Source: Chitinophaga varians (GTDB lineage Bacteria > Bacteroidota > Bacteroidia > Chitinophagales > Chitinophagaceae). Taken from it: a stretch of 64,000 nt of DNA. This document shows, piece after piece, positions 13,501 to 22,900 of the stretch. The notes beneath the pieces were generated by a model that did no database searches, was not told the DNA's origin, and worked only from the letters and a program-made list of their open reading frames with translations. The stretch is taken from contig NZ_JABAIA010000003.1 in the NCBI RefSeq assembly GCF_012641275.1, positions 1,116,001 to 1,180,000 on the forward strand, given 5' to 3'. The translations under genes and the position numbers were made by a program. Positions within the stretch are counted from its first letter, which is position 1; each line of letters opens with the position of its first letter.

Positions 13501-16500
13501 GTAGAACAGCTGGACGCTTTGCAGAAGCGCTATGCCGTGGCGGACGTATATCCCCTGTCGCCCATGCAGGAAGGTATCTTCTTCCATACGCTCTACGATG
13601 AACATGGCCGTTATTATTTTGAGCAGCTCACCTGCCGCGTGGAGGGCACTTTAAATATAGAGGCAGTTGAACAAGCCATGAACGTTATCATAGACCGCTA
13701 CAGCGTATTACGTACGGCTTTCGTGCACGAAGGGCTGGACCGCCCGTTGCAGGTGGTGCTACAGGCCAGGAAAGTAGATTTCGCATATATCGATGTCTCA
13801 CCGGAATGCAGGGAGAAAGGAAAGGAGGCGGTCATCCGGTCTTATCAGTTACAGGACAAGTCGCGCAAATTCAATCTGGAGAAGGATGTATTAATGCGCC
13901 TGACCATTTTGCAGCTGTCAGACGAAGCCTGTGCGTTTATATGGAGCTATCATCATATCCTGATGGACGGCTGGTGCATGAGCCTCATTATCGATGATTT
14001 CCGGAAACTGTACCACGCTTGCAGCAGTGGCGGGAAAGCAGCGCTGCCACCGGTTAAACCTTACAGCGAATACATCTCATGGCTCGTCAGCAGGAACACC
14101 TCTGCATCGGTTGGGTACTGGCGGCAGTATTTATCCGGGTATGACAGCCCTGTTACCCTGCGTGCTGCCGCAAAGGTTTCACCCGCTGCAACAGCCGCGC
14201 CTCCCGGTATGCTGGTACAGGAACTGCTCATTGCTCCCGGCGTGACGGGACAGTTGAAGAATATGTCCATCAAGTATGGCGTGACTATCAATACCATCCT
14301 GCAGCTGGCATGGGCTCTTATGCTGGGACGATATAACAATACTTCCGATGTAGTGTTTGGTGCCGTTGTATCCGGCCGCCCTGCGGAGGTAGCAGGAATC
14401 GAGTCTATGGTAGGACTTTTTATTAACACCATCCCGGTGAGGGTAACCTGGACTGCAGAAGATACGATGCCCCGCCTTTTAAGAAAGCTACAGGAAACCG
14501 CGCTGAACGGGGAAGTACATCACTTCCATTCCCTGGCGGAGATACAGGCGCTCAGTGAGCCCGGAAGGGAATTGCTCGATCATATCCTCGTTTTTGAGAA
14601 CTACCCCATCAGTAGCGCGATACAGGGCGGCGGCCTTCAGGCAGGCGGGCTGGCCATTACCGGTGTAACTGTTGACGTGCAGACAAACTATGACCTGGCT
14701 GTTGTTATTATGCCGGGAGATACGATCTGTATCAATTTCAAATACAATCCACAGATATATGACACCGCCGCCGTTGGCCGCCTGGCTGCTCACCTGGAGC
14801 AGATCATCACCGGCCTGGCGAACGACTGGGCGCGGCCGGCAGCAGATCTGGAAATGATAACGGAAGCAGAAAAAGCATGGCTGGTACAGCTGAATGAAGC
14901 GGTACTTCGTTACAGCAACGAAAAAACTTTTATTCATATGTTTGAAGAACAGGTTGCGCAGAGGCCCCTGCACGATGCCGTGGTGTATGGAGATGACAGG
15001 ATCACTTACCGGGAACTGAGTGAAAGAAGCACCGAAATGGCCGGGCGGATACGCCAACGGCCGTATGCAGGCGAACTGGTGGCCGTTTATGTGTCTCCTT
15101 CTGTGGAAATGATGATTGCATTGTTGGGCGTCCTCAAGGCAGGCAAAGCGTTTCTGCCGCTGGACCCGGGGCAGCATACCGGGCGCCAGGCGGAGGTACT
15201 CCTGGAAAGCCGCGCAGGCTTGCTGTTAACGACTGAGGACCTGCAGCAAGACCTGCATTTCGATGGAGAAAAGCTGATGATACACCGGCAGCTGCCCGCA
15301 GGCACTACAAATGAGGATTGTCTTCCGGCCAGACCGGAATGCCCGGCATACGTTATCTATACCTCCGGCAGCACTGGCCGCCCCAAAGGTGTAAAAATCA
15401 GGCACCGCAATCTTGCCAACTATGTACGGTGGTTCACGCAAATGCTGCCATTGACGCCGGGCGATCAATCAGTGCTTACCTCCTCGTACGCTTTTGACCT
15501 CGGTTATTCTTCTATATTCCCGGTGCTGGCCGGTGGGGGCACATTGCACCTGGTATCGCCTTCCTGTTACCGTTCGCCCGAAGAGTTGTTGCAGTATGTG
15601 GCGGATAACCATATTACCTATCTGAAGCTCACGCCCACCCTGTTCAGCGCCATAGTGGAAGCACCGGCCTTCGGACGATGTCCGTTGCCTGCGCTCAGGC
15701 ATATTCTGCTCGGAGGGGAACCTATAGTGCCGGCCGATATCGAAAAAGCCATGAAGTACTACGGGCATATTCAATACATCAATCACTATGGACCAACAGA
15801 AACGACCATCGGCGTTGTGGCACAACGGATAACCGACCCATCGTTCTTCCGGCGTCCGACGATTGGCAGGCCGGCAGGTAACACAAAAATATTTATCGTC
15901 GACAGGCAGCTGAAAATACAGCCGCCCGGCATTCCGGGAGAACTATGCGTGGCGGGAGACAGCGTGGGCGAAGGCTACCTGCATCAGGAGGCGCTGACAG
16001 AAGAAAAGTTTGTTTCGATTCATTCACTGACGACAGGCAAAGTATACCGTACCGGAGACCTGGCCACGATACTCCCCGATGGTAATATCGAGTTGCTGGG
16101 GCGGATCGATCATCAGGTTAAGATCAGAGGGTTCAGGGTGGAAACAGGAGAAATAGAAAATCGATTAACCGGTTTTCAGGAAATAAAGCAGGCTGTTGTC
16201 GGGCTGTTGGAAAAGGGGGGCAGCAAACAGCTCGTGGCGTGGTATGTAGCGGATAACGAAATTGAGCATTGGCGGCTGAAAGACTATCTGGCAGCCCGCC
16301 TCCCGGACCACATGGTGCCTGTTGCTTACGTACGGATTGATAAGCTGCCCCTTACGGGAAGCGGAAAGATAGACCGCAAAGCGCTGCCTGACCCCGGGGT
16401 AAGGCCGGAAGGAAGTTACGTGGCTCCACGCACACGGACGGAGCAAACACTGGCCGGAATATGGGCAGGACTGCTACAGATAGATGCTGTAACCATTAGT

Positions 16501-17976
16501 GTAAAGGATGACTTCTTTGAACTGGGCGGCCATTCCGTCACCGCTGTAAGGCTAAATTACCGCATACAGGGATTATTTGCCGTCAGGCCGGGTATACAGC
16601 AAATCTTCCATACGCCGACTATTGAACAGCTGGCGCGCATTGTGGATACGCTGCGTAAAGAAGAGGCAATAATGATCCGGCGCCGGGAGAAAATGGACTA
16701 CTACCCGGCATCTTCTGCACAGGAAAGAATATTTTATGAGCATACACTGGTAAAAGATAATCTCACTTATAATAACTGTAAAGTCTATCGCATGAGCGGC
16801 AAGCCGGACCTGGAAAGGCTGCAACAGTCCATCCGGCTGCTGGTCAGCCGCCACGAAGGGCTGCGCACCGCCTTTTTGCTTACGCCCGGCGGGTTGGTTC
16901 AACGGGTAGACGATACAGCGGACGTGGAGATCGTAGACCTGAGCGCCGGCTATCAAACAGTGGACGACGCCTTCAGAGGGTTTGTCAGGCCCTTTGATCT
17001 GCAGGCCGGTAATCTGGTCCGTTGTGGCGTGCTGCAGTTAAACGATGAGGAGAACTTCCTGTTTGTTGATATACATCATATCGTATGTGACGGGGTTTCC
17101 CGCGATATTCTGATGAACGACTTTAAGGCGTTTTATAAAGGAGCCACACCGGCGCCGCTGGCGTTGAGGTACACGGATTATGCCTGCTGGCAACGGCAGC
17201 GGCACGGAAGTCTGAAACAACAGCAGGAGTTCTGGCGGAAAAAGCTGGCCAATAAGCCGGAGGGCGCTTCGTGGCTGATCGCCCGCAACGGCGGCGTGCC
17301 CGATATGCAGGTGGCCGGCTGCTACCGGATGGAGCTGGGCAGCCATTTGCGAACGGCAGCTTCCAGGCTCGCCAGGGCTTCGGGGGTGTCAGATTTTATG
17401 CTCCTGCTTTCTGTCTACTATATACTCCTGTCAAAAGTGTCCGGAGGCACTGACATCACGATCGGTACTGAAAGCTTAGGAAGGCCGCAGGAGCGACTGC
17501 TCGACGTGGTGGGGACGTTTGTGAACCTGCTGCCCCTACGATTGCAATTTGATGAAAATACACCTTACGCGGAACTGTTGCAGATGGTCCGGAATGTTGT
17601 ATTGGAAGCTTTTGAACACCAGGATTATCAATATGAGGACATGGTGTCTATGCTTCGGGCAGATGGTAATACCGTTCCCGCGCTCATTGACGCACATTTT
17701 TCACTTATCACCGCAAGACCGGCCACGATAGAACCGGATGATCTTGATTTTGTGCCCTGCGAAGACCTGTGGATTGCTACAACAGATCATCCGCTCAGTT
17801 TACAAATCGCAGAAGAGGGAGACTGCTGGAATTTGTATTTCATCTACAACAAAGCACTCTATGAGGCAGAAGAGATCGGGTTGCTGGCGGCCTACTATAA
17901 AAACATTACCGAAGCTGTGCTGGAAAACGGAAGTATACATATTAACGGCATAAAGCCGGAAGTGGTCATATCATGA
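4534..17976 (+). CDS. Hybrid PKS-NRPS megasynthase (KS-AT-KR-ACP-C-A-T-E-C-A-T-C)
   Basis: This 4480-residue protein joins one PKS module to two NRPS modules plus an extra C domain. The KS has its active Cys near 178 in DTACSTS, then EAHGTAT and NIGHLD. The AT has Ser near 620 in GHSVGEY and carries HAFH, the usual malonyl signature. The KR has ITGGLGNLG near 1141 and the YAPANAFMD active region. The ACP Ser is in EIGGDSL near 1430. Next come C (HHFISDG near 1623), A (FTSGTTGRPKG near 2090), T (AIGGDSI), E (HHLVVDGISW near 2670), C (HHILMDGW near 3140), A (YTSGSTGRPKG near 3606), T (ELGGHSV) and a terminal C (HHIVCDG near 4180). The first A code reads D-I-W-E-I-T-A-D-D, an acidic pocket. The second reads D-L-S-K-L-G-H-I-G, very close to the known Asp code. 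The terminal C has no A domain behind it; the next NRPS begins with A. No DH, ER or methyltransferase was recognised. Confidence 0.95.
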   Translation: MSTYTGLEIAIIGMAGRFPGAADVHAFWNNLAAGVESVRFFTDEELREDGEDERLINTPGYVKANGLLEDKDCFDAAFFNYRPDEAGIMTPQMRVFHECVWAALEDAGCNPDETPYKIGMFAGASPDINWELYAQLMNRDGKVDDFTLSLLSNPKFIATKLSYDLNLKGPSVFLDTACSTSLVAVHMACKSLLLGECGMAVAGGVTVTNRPRRGYLYQEGMIYSKDGHCRTFDDAASGTVAGEGAGVVVLKTLKNALKDGDNIWAVIKGSGINNDGAGKVGYTAPSVKGQIEAIMMAQKWAKTAPETISYIEAHGTATKLGDPVEMEALNAVFGKSEAKYCAVGSVKTNIGHLDTAAGIAGLIKVVLSLRYRQLPPSLHFQTPNREIGFTGTPFYVNTALREWRNDQYPLRAGVSSFGIGGTNAHLILEEAPQAPDVADGRKSHLLMLSAKTKPALERAAANLKAFLEQNSDASLADLAYTLQTGRKSFRYRKYVVSETFSEAIAQLAKAPVEDSESATRTQHYRKVFMFPGQGSQYINMCRELYTSEPVFREETDKAFAIVEKISGRQLYPVVFPEDGADTTAIDETACTQPLLFIVEYALARLLITWGILPDLMIGHSVGEYVAACISGVFSLEDALWLVVKRGELMQKAPRGKMLAVSMGRKALENLLPHYKNISLAAVNSSSLCVVAGTEAAISEFGAVLNAEGYASRLLRTSHAFHSYLMDSVLDEFHQVVARVQMHPQQIPFISNLTGLPAADAMICTPGYWVNHLRHTVLFADGIATILQQEHTVLIEAGPGKTLGSFVQSGKAQNATHKVCQLTRHPREDTGDLHRLLAGIGQLWQWGIVPDWQQFYQGQVRRKISLPTYSFEKTKFPVYVDASRMLSEMTADRALQKDADMSRWFYTPSWTIAPPVQCPRPVKETGYTLLLADECGVGEALASGYKAAGEKIICVTAGDAFYQHTDDAYTIDPSCRAHFDQLLTALAKSHRLPHCIVYCWGIQEPVSQTVSAAVLSRCCYGLLELAKSCQAYGERAPQFVVITHKMYYILDAAGPAGLQVLAPALLKVLSQETPGMRASHIDIDLEDLLRADFATFLQREIQTAERGAVTCFRHGKRWRQTFERITPPHAHAFRQEGVYLITGGLGNLGFVIADYLLRTHNARVMLLGRTGLLTATSDNLCPAQVEKLQRLRRLEKHTAGKVAYLSCNVADPARLAAAVKECEARFGALHGVIHAAGITGGSSVSPASELTAADFDAQFEPKIKGVQALKEVLEGKQVDFCLIISSLSAVLGGIGFGAYAPANAFMDHFISSHKAQEKLENWINVSLDGLELESATADLIGKEEVMAVLERIPAMKELPGVLVSASDLYARLDRWIYGNRPENQQPALQPVLPAYEASLPVTAAAPGVATQALTALWQQFFDREITAEDDFFEIGGDSLKALTMIGRLRSAFHVEISVRDFFHHSTVEKMAALIAATAAVHNDEASTYAPVAPSPRKDWYPLSAVQQRQHFLYEFDRSSLAYNLSQMIRIKGPVDKEKFNRVINRIVARHEILRTYVGFEEGTAVQKITDAVHIPLDHIMATEDELPEVIKGFVRPFDLHSGPLLRIALVEISTDEFLLMIDMHHFISDGVSFNIFLKEFMALYNGQELAEVKLQYRDYAVWQRTEARRQLLEQHRHWWLEEFAEEAAALDLPLDYSRPLVRNYKGATIEFDLGEQETQQLREIAEAEGATLFMVLLAVYSVLLGKLSGQEDVVIGTPTSGRDHADLESIMGMFVNTVAIRTFPRGEMSFRTLLREVRSKALNVFDRQAYPYESLIDELKLARDTSRNPLFDVWFVYQNFNDTLLELPDLRLSPYPAGSAISQFDLSLTAGELNGRLHLNFEYSTELFSRNTIERFITYLRRIVNAVCANADDRIASIALVQGAERELLLNTFNDTVKHIEREKTFFALFMEQMLRTPEHIAVEHRHLSLNYHELYGRAARLGQYLAAKGIKAGSRVALYMPRGIDMLTAILGTFRAGAAYVPVETDYPSQRVLEIITDSNAEVVLVNRQSLSLADDPGLSAEICNVEDVVQTDQGTAIPEPAKADDIAYIIFTSGTTGRPKGVMVHQLGMLNHIYAMIEALQLGEGDVIAQMASCSFDISVWQFLCALLTGGRTCIIDKDIVQDPARLLKEIREKQVTIAEMVPSLLGSLLDEALLSGAPQRLPLRWVIPTAELITPALAARWYGAYPDVRLINAYGPAEASDDVTLYLIRPDDDRPVIPIGKPVGNIRIYILDRYRNLCPVGVVGEICIAGVGVGKGYWQDNEKTARAFIPNPFITDANPWSADYSVLYCTGDMGYYLPDGNIVFNGRRDHQVKIRGHRIELSEVENHLLQHGQLKEVAVLDREKNGSRFLAAYYVAGQALSADDLRTYLMSRLPEYMVPSFFVWMEKMPRTVNGKLDRKALPAPEASRTEMQEMPVTSSEQLLADIWCKVLEIQTVGVTDNFFAIGGDSIKSTQIVSRLRSAGYEISVKDIFICQNIRELANRVRPVVSVSDQSPVTGTAILTPVQRLFFEGPVTRKHHYNQSVLLNFPAGISVDVVKKIFIRIQEHHDALRMVLRHNGDGDIMMENRGVDMELWCREYDFRGTPDPAAALLAACNSVQAGIDLQSGPLMRLALSHMPDGSRLLIVIHHLVVDGISWRILLEDIASLYDRLQKNEVPGLPPKTDAFLNWPSRLSEYIRTESYQKAKCYWALPAPGKTVPIRRDHNTEQGTLAHAAIETIRLDHATTAALITTAHHRFGTRINDLLLTALLLAVRRQYGNNILRLDLEGHGREELVPGTDISRTVGWFTSIFPVTLEVAGEDLGTTIKAVKETLRAIPNNGIDYGIWRFMDPEAHVPPEHETRPQIIFNYLGQFDEDNGGPLYAMAPESSGDEQHGEEILEYELEISGHIANGTLELNLRFSREQYYPETIRSLMHACKDYLEQITACCCAENIRELTPSDLTYKALTVEQLDALQKRYAVADVYPLSPMQEGIFFHTLYDEHGRYYFEQLTCRVEGTLNIEAVEQAMNVIIDRYSVLRTAFVHEGLDRPLQVVLQARKVDFAYIDVSPECREKGKEAVIRSYQLQDKSRKFNLEKDVLMRLTILQLSDEACAFIWSYHHILMDGWCMSLIIDDFRKLYHACSSGGKAALPPVKPYSEYISWLVSRNTSASVGYWRQYLSGYDSPVTLRAAAKVSPAATAAPPGMLVQELLIAPGVTGQLKNMSIKYGVTINTILQLAWALMLGRYNNTSDVVFGAVVSGRPAEVAGIESMVGLFINTIPVRVTWTAEDTMPRLLRKLQETALNGEVHHFHSLAEIQALSEPGRELLDHILVFENYPISSAIQGGGLQAGGLAITGVTVDVQTNYDLAVVIMPGDTICINFKYNPQIYDTAAVGRLAAHLEQIITGLANDWARPAADLEMITEAEKAWLVQLNEAVLRYSNEKTFIHMFEEQVAQRPLHDAVVYGDDRITYRELSERSTEMAGRIRQRPYAGELVAVYVSPSVEMMIALLGVLKAGKAFLPLDPGQHTGRQAEVLLESRAGLLLTTEDLQQDLHFDGEKLMIHRQLPAGTTNEDCLPARPECPAYVIYTSGSTGRPKGVKIRHRNLANYVRWFTQMLPLTPGDQSVLTSSYAFDLGYSSIFPVLAGGGTLHLVSPSCYRSPEELLQYVADNHITYLKLTPTLFSAIVEAPAFGRCPLPALRHILLGGEPIVPADIEKAMKYYGHIQYINHYGPTETTIGVVAQRITDPSFFRRPTIGRPAGNTKIFIVDRQLKIQPPGIPGELCVAGDSVGEGYLHQEALTEEKFVSIHSLTTGKVYRTGDLATILPDGNIELLGRIDHQVKIRGFRVETGEIENRLTGFQEIKQAVVGLLEKGGSKQLVAWYVADNEIEHWRLKDYLAARLPDHMVPVAYVRIDKLPLTGSGKIDRKALPDPGVRPEGSYVAPRTRTEQTLAGIWAGLLQIDAVTISVKDDFFELGGHSVTAVRLNYRIQGLFAVRPGIQQIFHTPTIEQLARIVDTLRKEEAIMIRRREKMDYYPASSAQERIFYEHTLVKDNLTYNNCKVYRMSGKPDLERLQQSIRLLVSRHEGLRTAFLLTPGGLVQRVDDTADVEIVDLSAGYQTVDDAFRGFVRPFDLQAGNLVRCGVLQLNDEENFLFVDIHHIVCDGVSRDILMNDFKAFYKGATPAPLALRYTDYACWQRQRHGSLKQQQEFWRKKLANKPEGASWLIARNGGVPDMQVAGCYRMELGSHLRTAASRLARASGVSDFMLLLSVYYILLSKVSGGTDITIGTESLGRPQERLLDVVGTFVNLLPLRLQFDENTPYAELLQMVRNVVLEAFEHQDYQYEDMVSMLRADGNTVPALIDAHFSLITARPATIEPDDLDFVPCEDLWIATTDHPLSLQIAEEGDCWNLYFIYNKALYEAEEIGLLAAYYKNITEAVLENGSIHINGIKPEVVIS

Positions 17977-18024
17977 ACAGCACGCCGGTTTACACAAACT
18001 TAACCTGATATTTAACGCTATTTT

Positions 18025-19884
18025 ATGTGTGGAATTTGCGGATATATTAAATATGACGGACCGCTGTCGGAATATGACAAAAAGATCGTAGCGCAAATGA
18101 ACAGCAAGCTACGCCACCGCGGACCGGATGCCCAGGAAACAGTACTGCTTGATAATGTGGCGCTGGGCTTTTCCAGGCTCAGCATCATCGGCCTGGAAAA
18201 CGGAATGCAGCCCCTGTATAATGAAGACAGGTCTGTTGTCGTGATCTGCAACGGAGAGATATTTAACTATATAGAGCTCAGGCAGCAACTGAAGAAAAAA
18301 GGACACGCGTTCCGGACGGATTCAGATGTAGAGGTCATCGTGCACTTGTATGAAGAACACGGGATGGACTTCCTGAACAAGCTGAACGGCCAGTTTGCCT
18401 TTTTGCTGTATGACCGCAAAAAACAATGCGCTTATGGTGTACGTGACCAGATGGGCATCGTGCCATTCTTCTATACAACTGCCGGCAATGCCTTTATTTT
18501 TGGTTCAGAGATCAAAGCGATACTGGAGCATCCCCTGGTAACCCGGGAGTTGAACCTCACAGGGCTGGACCAGATATTGACGTTTGCAGGGCTGATCAGT
18601 CCTGTCACAATGTTTAAAAATATTTCCAGCCTCGAAAACGGTCACTATCTGCATATTGATAACAAAGGAAAGATCAGCAAGGTGGAATACTGGGATCTCA
18701 TTTATCCCGAAGGGCAGATAGGAGACGGCGGAAAACCCGAGAAATATTTTGTAGACAGACTGGAGGAGCTGTTTTGCGCATCGGTAAACCTCCGGTTGAG
18801 GAGTGATGTGCCGTTGGGATTTTATCTGAGCGGAGGGCTGGACTCATCTGCCATTGCCATGAAGGTTTGCCTGTTGGCAGCGGGGAATGTGAAAGAGGCT
18901 TTCTCGATAGATTTTGTGGAATCTCAGTTTTCCGAATCAGCATATCAGCAACTCGTGGCAAGAGAAAGCAAGGCCGCGCTTAACCGGAAGATCTTCTTTT
19001 ATGATGATATCAGCGAAAGGCTGCGGCAAGTGATCTATCATTGTGAATGTCCTTTGAAGGAATCCTATAATACCGCCTCGCTTTCCCTGTCAGAGTCGGT
19101 CCGTTCAAAAGGCATTAAAGTCGTATTGTCCGGCGAAGGCGCCGATGAGTTGTTTGCCGGGTATGTAGGTTTCAGGTTCGATAAAATGAGGGCCATGCAG
19201 GTGATGCAACATGCCATTACCCCGCGAGAGCAGGCACTCCGCGAAAAAGTATGGGGCGACGGGGACTTTTTTTACGAGCGTAATTTTGTGGAGACGGAGG
19301 CAGACAAAAGAAGCCTTTATGGCGACGCGGTAAATGCGGTTTACCACGACTTCAACTGCCTCCGGCATTTTGTGGTCAACAGGGACAGGCTTAGAAACCG
19401 GGATATGGTGAATAAAAGAGCGTATATCGATTATAAGCTCCGGTTGGTGGATCACCTCGTGTCTGATCATGGAGACAGGATGGCGCTTGCCAATTCCGTG
19501 GAAGTCAGGTATCCTTTCCTGGACAGGGAGCTGGTGGAGTTTTCTGCAACCGTCCCCTCGGATCTTAAACTGAACGGGTTTACCGAAAAATACATCCTGA
19601 AAAAAATGGCCGGACGCTTTGTTTCCAAAAATGTGGTTGAAAGAGAAAAATACGGGTTCGTGGCGCCCGGCAGTCCTTACCTTCTCCGCCGCAATGTGGA
19701 ATATATCAATGACCTGCTGTCATATGAGCAGATAAAGAGACAGGGGATTTTTAATCCGGGACAGGTAGAACACCTGAAAAAAATGTACAGTCAGGAAACA
19801 TTCACGCTTGATCTGCCTTTTGAAACAGACCAGCTGATGATTGTACTGACACTGGGCATATTGCTGGACGAATACTTCCGATAG
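18025..19884 (+). CDS. asnB: Asparagine synthetase (glutamine-hydrolysing)-like amidotransferase
   Basis: This 619-residue protein has the two-domain layout of class II glutamine-dependent asparagine synthetases. It starts MCGICG, placing the nucleophilic Cys at position 2, followed by the RHRGPD and NGEIFN elements of the glutaminase domain. The C-terminal synthetase domain carries the ATP pyrophosphatase loop SGGLDSS near residue 271. Length and start are normal for the family. It lies between two NRPS genes, 48 bp after the first and 60 bp before the second. It could therefore supply Asn or amidate a carboxyl group on the peptide, rather than serve primary metabolism. Both roles are known for cluster-borne AsnB homologues; which applies here is inference. 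Confidence 0.88.
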   Translation: MCGICGYIKYDGPLSEYDKKIVAQMNSKLRHRGPDAQETVLLDNVALGFSRLSIIGLENGMQPLYNEDRSVVVICNGEIFNYIELRQQLKKKGHAFRTDSDVEVIVHLYEEHGMDFLNKLNGQFAFLLYDRKKQCAYGVRDQMGIVPFFYTTAGNAFIFGSEIKAILEHPLVTRELNLTGLDQILTFAGLISPVTMFKNISSLENGHYLHIDNKGKISKVEYWDLIYPEGQIGDGGKPEKYFVDRLEELFCASVNLRLRSDVPLGFYLSGGLDSSAIAMKVCLLAAGNVKEAFSIDFVESQFSESAYQQLVARESKAALNRKIFFYDDISERLRQVIYHCECPLKESYNTASLSLSESVRSKGIKVVLSGEGADELFAGYVGFRFDKMRAMQVMQHAITPREQALREKVWGDGDFFYERNFVETEADKRSLYGDAVNAVYHDFNCLRHFVVNRDRLRNRDMVNKRAYIDYKLRLVDHLVSDHGDRMALANSVEVRYPFLDRELVEFSATVPSDLKLNGFTEKYILKKMAGRFVSKNVVEREKYGFVAPGSPYLLRRNVEYINDLLSYEQIKRQGIFNPGQVEHLKKMYSQETFTLDLPFETDQLMIVLTLGILLDEYFR

Positions 19885-19944
19885 CCCGCCTGTTTCCCTT
19901 ACAGGGACCGATCATACGCAAATCTCGCCAATTAAATCTATGTT

Positions 19945-22900
19945 ATGACCTTTCAGTCTGAACTGATCAGCAGCCTGCGTGGCCATGCTGATAAGACCGC
20001 CGTGGAGTACGGCAGCAGGCATGTCAGCTACGCAGAGCTGCTGACCGGCGCCAACAGCATTACCTCCTTTTTAACGGGCATGGAGCTTGGAAAAGAAGCA
20101 AGGATAGCTGTCTATTTCAGCGATCGCGCAGATCTCATCACTGCTATTATCGGTATTGCCAATGCAGGATGTGTTTTTGTGCCGGTAGACCTTTCGCTGC
20201 CGGCCAACCGGCTGGCGACCATCCTGGAAGAACTGGCCCCCGCCGTTTTCCTGACATCCCGTTGCTCGCCCCATATCAATAAGCTGCACGATGCGCATGT
20301 ATCCATTTGCTATGTGGAAGATGCGGCTGCCAGCCCGCAACAGGCAGATATGGTAGCAGGTATCTATCCTGCGTGGGACGAACAGGACAGCCTTTATATT
20401 TATTTTACCTCCGGGTCAACCGGCAGGCCCAAAGGGATTATCGGCAGAAATGGCAGCCTGTTGCAGTTCTTGAAATGGGAAACCGAAACGTTCTGCATTG
20501 ATACAGGCTGCAGATGCAGTCAGTTCATCAGCCCCTATTTCGATGCTTTTCTGCGGGACATCTTTGCACCGTTGCTGCAGGGCGGGACGATCTGCGTGCC
20601 GCCCGATGATGAAACTTTCCTGACGCCTGACCGCATTACCGAATGGATAGACCGGGAGGGGATCACCCTTGTCCACTGCGTACCGTCTTTATTCCGGCTC
20701 ATCAACAACGACAGGCTTACCACGCAGCATTTCAGTAAGCTGAAACATGTGCTGCTATCCGGCGAGAAAGTGATTCCTTCTGAGCTGGCCCCGTGGTACG
20801 CTGTTTTCGGGGAAAGGATACAGCTGGTGAATCTGTACGGGCCCACAGAATGTACAATGGTCCGCGTCTTTCACCGCATCACACCTGCTGATATCAGCAA
20901 AGCCAGGATACCAATAGGGGAGCCGATCGCGGATACGAGGCTGATGATCTGTGATGATGCCGGACAACCCTGTGGGCCTATGATCCCGGGGGAGCTGTAT
21001 ATCATCACCAACTATGCAACCAAAGGCTACCTGAATGATACAGAGATGACCAGGGAACGGTTTGTAAGAATACATGACGAAGTATTGGGTGATACCATCG
21101 CATTCCGGACAGGGGACATTGCGCGCTTCCTGGTAAATAAAAAAGTAGACCTGATAGGCAGGGCAGACCGGCAGATGAAGGTCAACGGTATCCGGATAGA
21201 ACCGGATGAGATAGAGCAGCAGCTGATAGCCTCCGGCATAGTAAAAAGCGCGTTGGTCACCGACCGCGGGGAAAACGGCAACACCTCCCTGATGGCCTTC
21301 GTAGTATTACAGGAAACATACAAAAACCACCCCGATGCTCTAACACGCATTTTGGAGCATCTTCATGCCAACCTGCCAGCTTATATGATTCCCCCGGTGG
21401 TAGAGAAGGTAGATAGGTTCCCCCTGCTGAGCAACGGAAAAATTGACTACAACAAACTAAAGAGCCAGGTTGGGAACCGCCAGCGTCCCATCGTTGCCCC
21501 GACGGACCATACAGAGGTCTCATTGCTGGGTATCTGGAAAGAAATTCTCGGAGACAGACCCATTTCAACAGACGACAGTTTTCACCATGCCGGCGGCAAT
21601 TCGCTCGCGGTGATGAAGCTGATCGGCAGGATATACAACGAATTCCAGGTGAGATTTTCCCTGCAGGCGCTGTTCGATAACCTGACCATCAAAAAGCAGG
21701 CGGCGCTTATCCGGCAGTCGGCCCGTGAAACGTTTTATACCATCACTCCCGCTGTGCCGAAAGCCGCCTATCATGTTACTGCCGTCCAGGAGAGAATGTA
21801 CTACGATTATGCTAAGGACCGCAACAGTACTGCGTACAACATGCCGGTGGCTTGGGAGATAGCCGGTGAGGTACACCGGGACAAGATTGAGACCGCCGTC
21901 CAAGCGCTGCTACGCCGTCATGAAAGCCTGAGAACAGCTTTCCGGTTTGTTGACAACCGGTTGATGCAGGTAATACAGGAAGATATCAACTTCTCCCTGG
22001 AAGCAATAAATTGTGACCCTCATGCAATAACGGGAGCTATCGCTTCTTTTGTCAGGTCTTTTGACCTCGAATGTGCCCCGTTGCTCCGATGTATGCTGAT
22101 TACTGTAAACGATGGCCGCAGCATACTTGTGATGGACATACATCATATTATCTGCGATGGCATTTCACAGCAGGTACTGTATACCGATTTTATAAAGCTC
22201 TACCAGGGAAAGATGCTGCCCCCGCTGGCCATACAATATAAGGATTACGCAGAATGGGAATGGAATTTCAGGATGACGGAAGAATACCTTGCCAACCGCG
22301 AGTTCTGGCTGAAAATACTGGAAAGGGAAGTGCCCGTACTACATCTGCCCGTTTCCCGCGGAACGGGTGAGCTGCCGGACCAGGCCGGACAGGTGACGGT
22401 CGCAGTCAGCAAACAGTTGCTGGCGCCGCTGATAAAAGATTTGAGTGAAAAGGAAGTCACTATTGCCCCTGTATTATTGTCTGTGTATTTCCTCTTTCTT
22501 TCGCAGATCACCGGCCAGGAAGATATTGTAGTAGGGGTTGCAGCTTCGGGAAGAACGCAGTATGAGCTGGAAAATGTGGTGGGAATGTTTGTGAAAACGT
22601 TGCCGGTGAGGAGCCTGGTTCGTCCGGACCAAAAGGTAACGGATTTTATCTATGACCTGCATCGCCACCTGGTGCAGGCAGGCGACCGCCAGATGTATGA
22701 TCTTTCGGATATTCAGCATGTTCTGAACAGGAGGGGTGGTCAACAGGAACGCGAGCTGTTCAGGACCATGTTTGTTTTTCAAAATTTTGAACGCGGACAT
22801 TTGGAGGCAACCGGATCACCTTTCCGGCTATATGAAGTGGAGCACGCTTCCCCTGCATACCCGCTGACGCTCATCTCGTTTGAAGATGATACAGCCTTTT

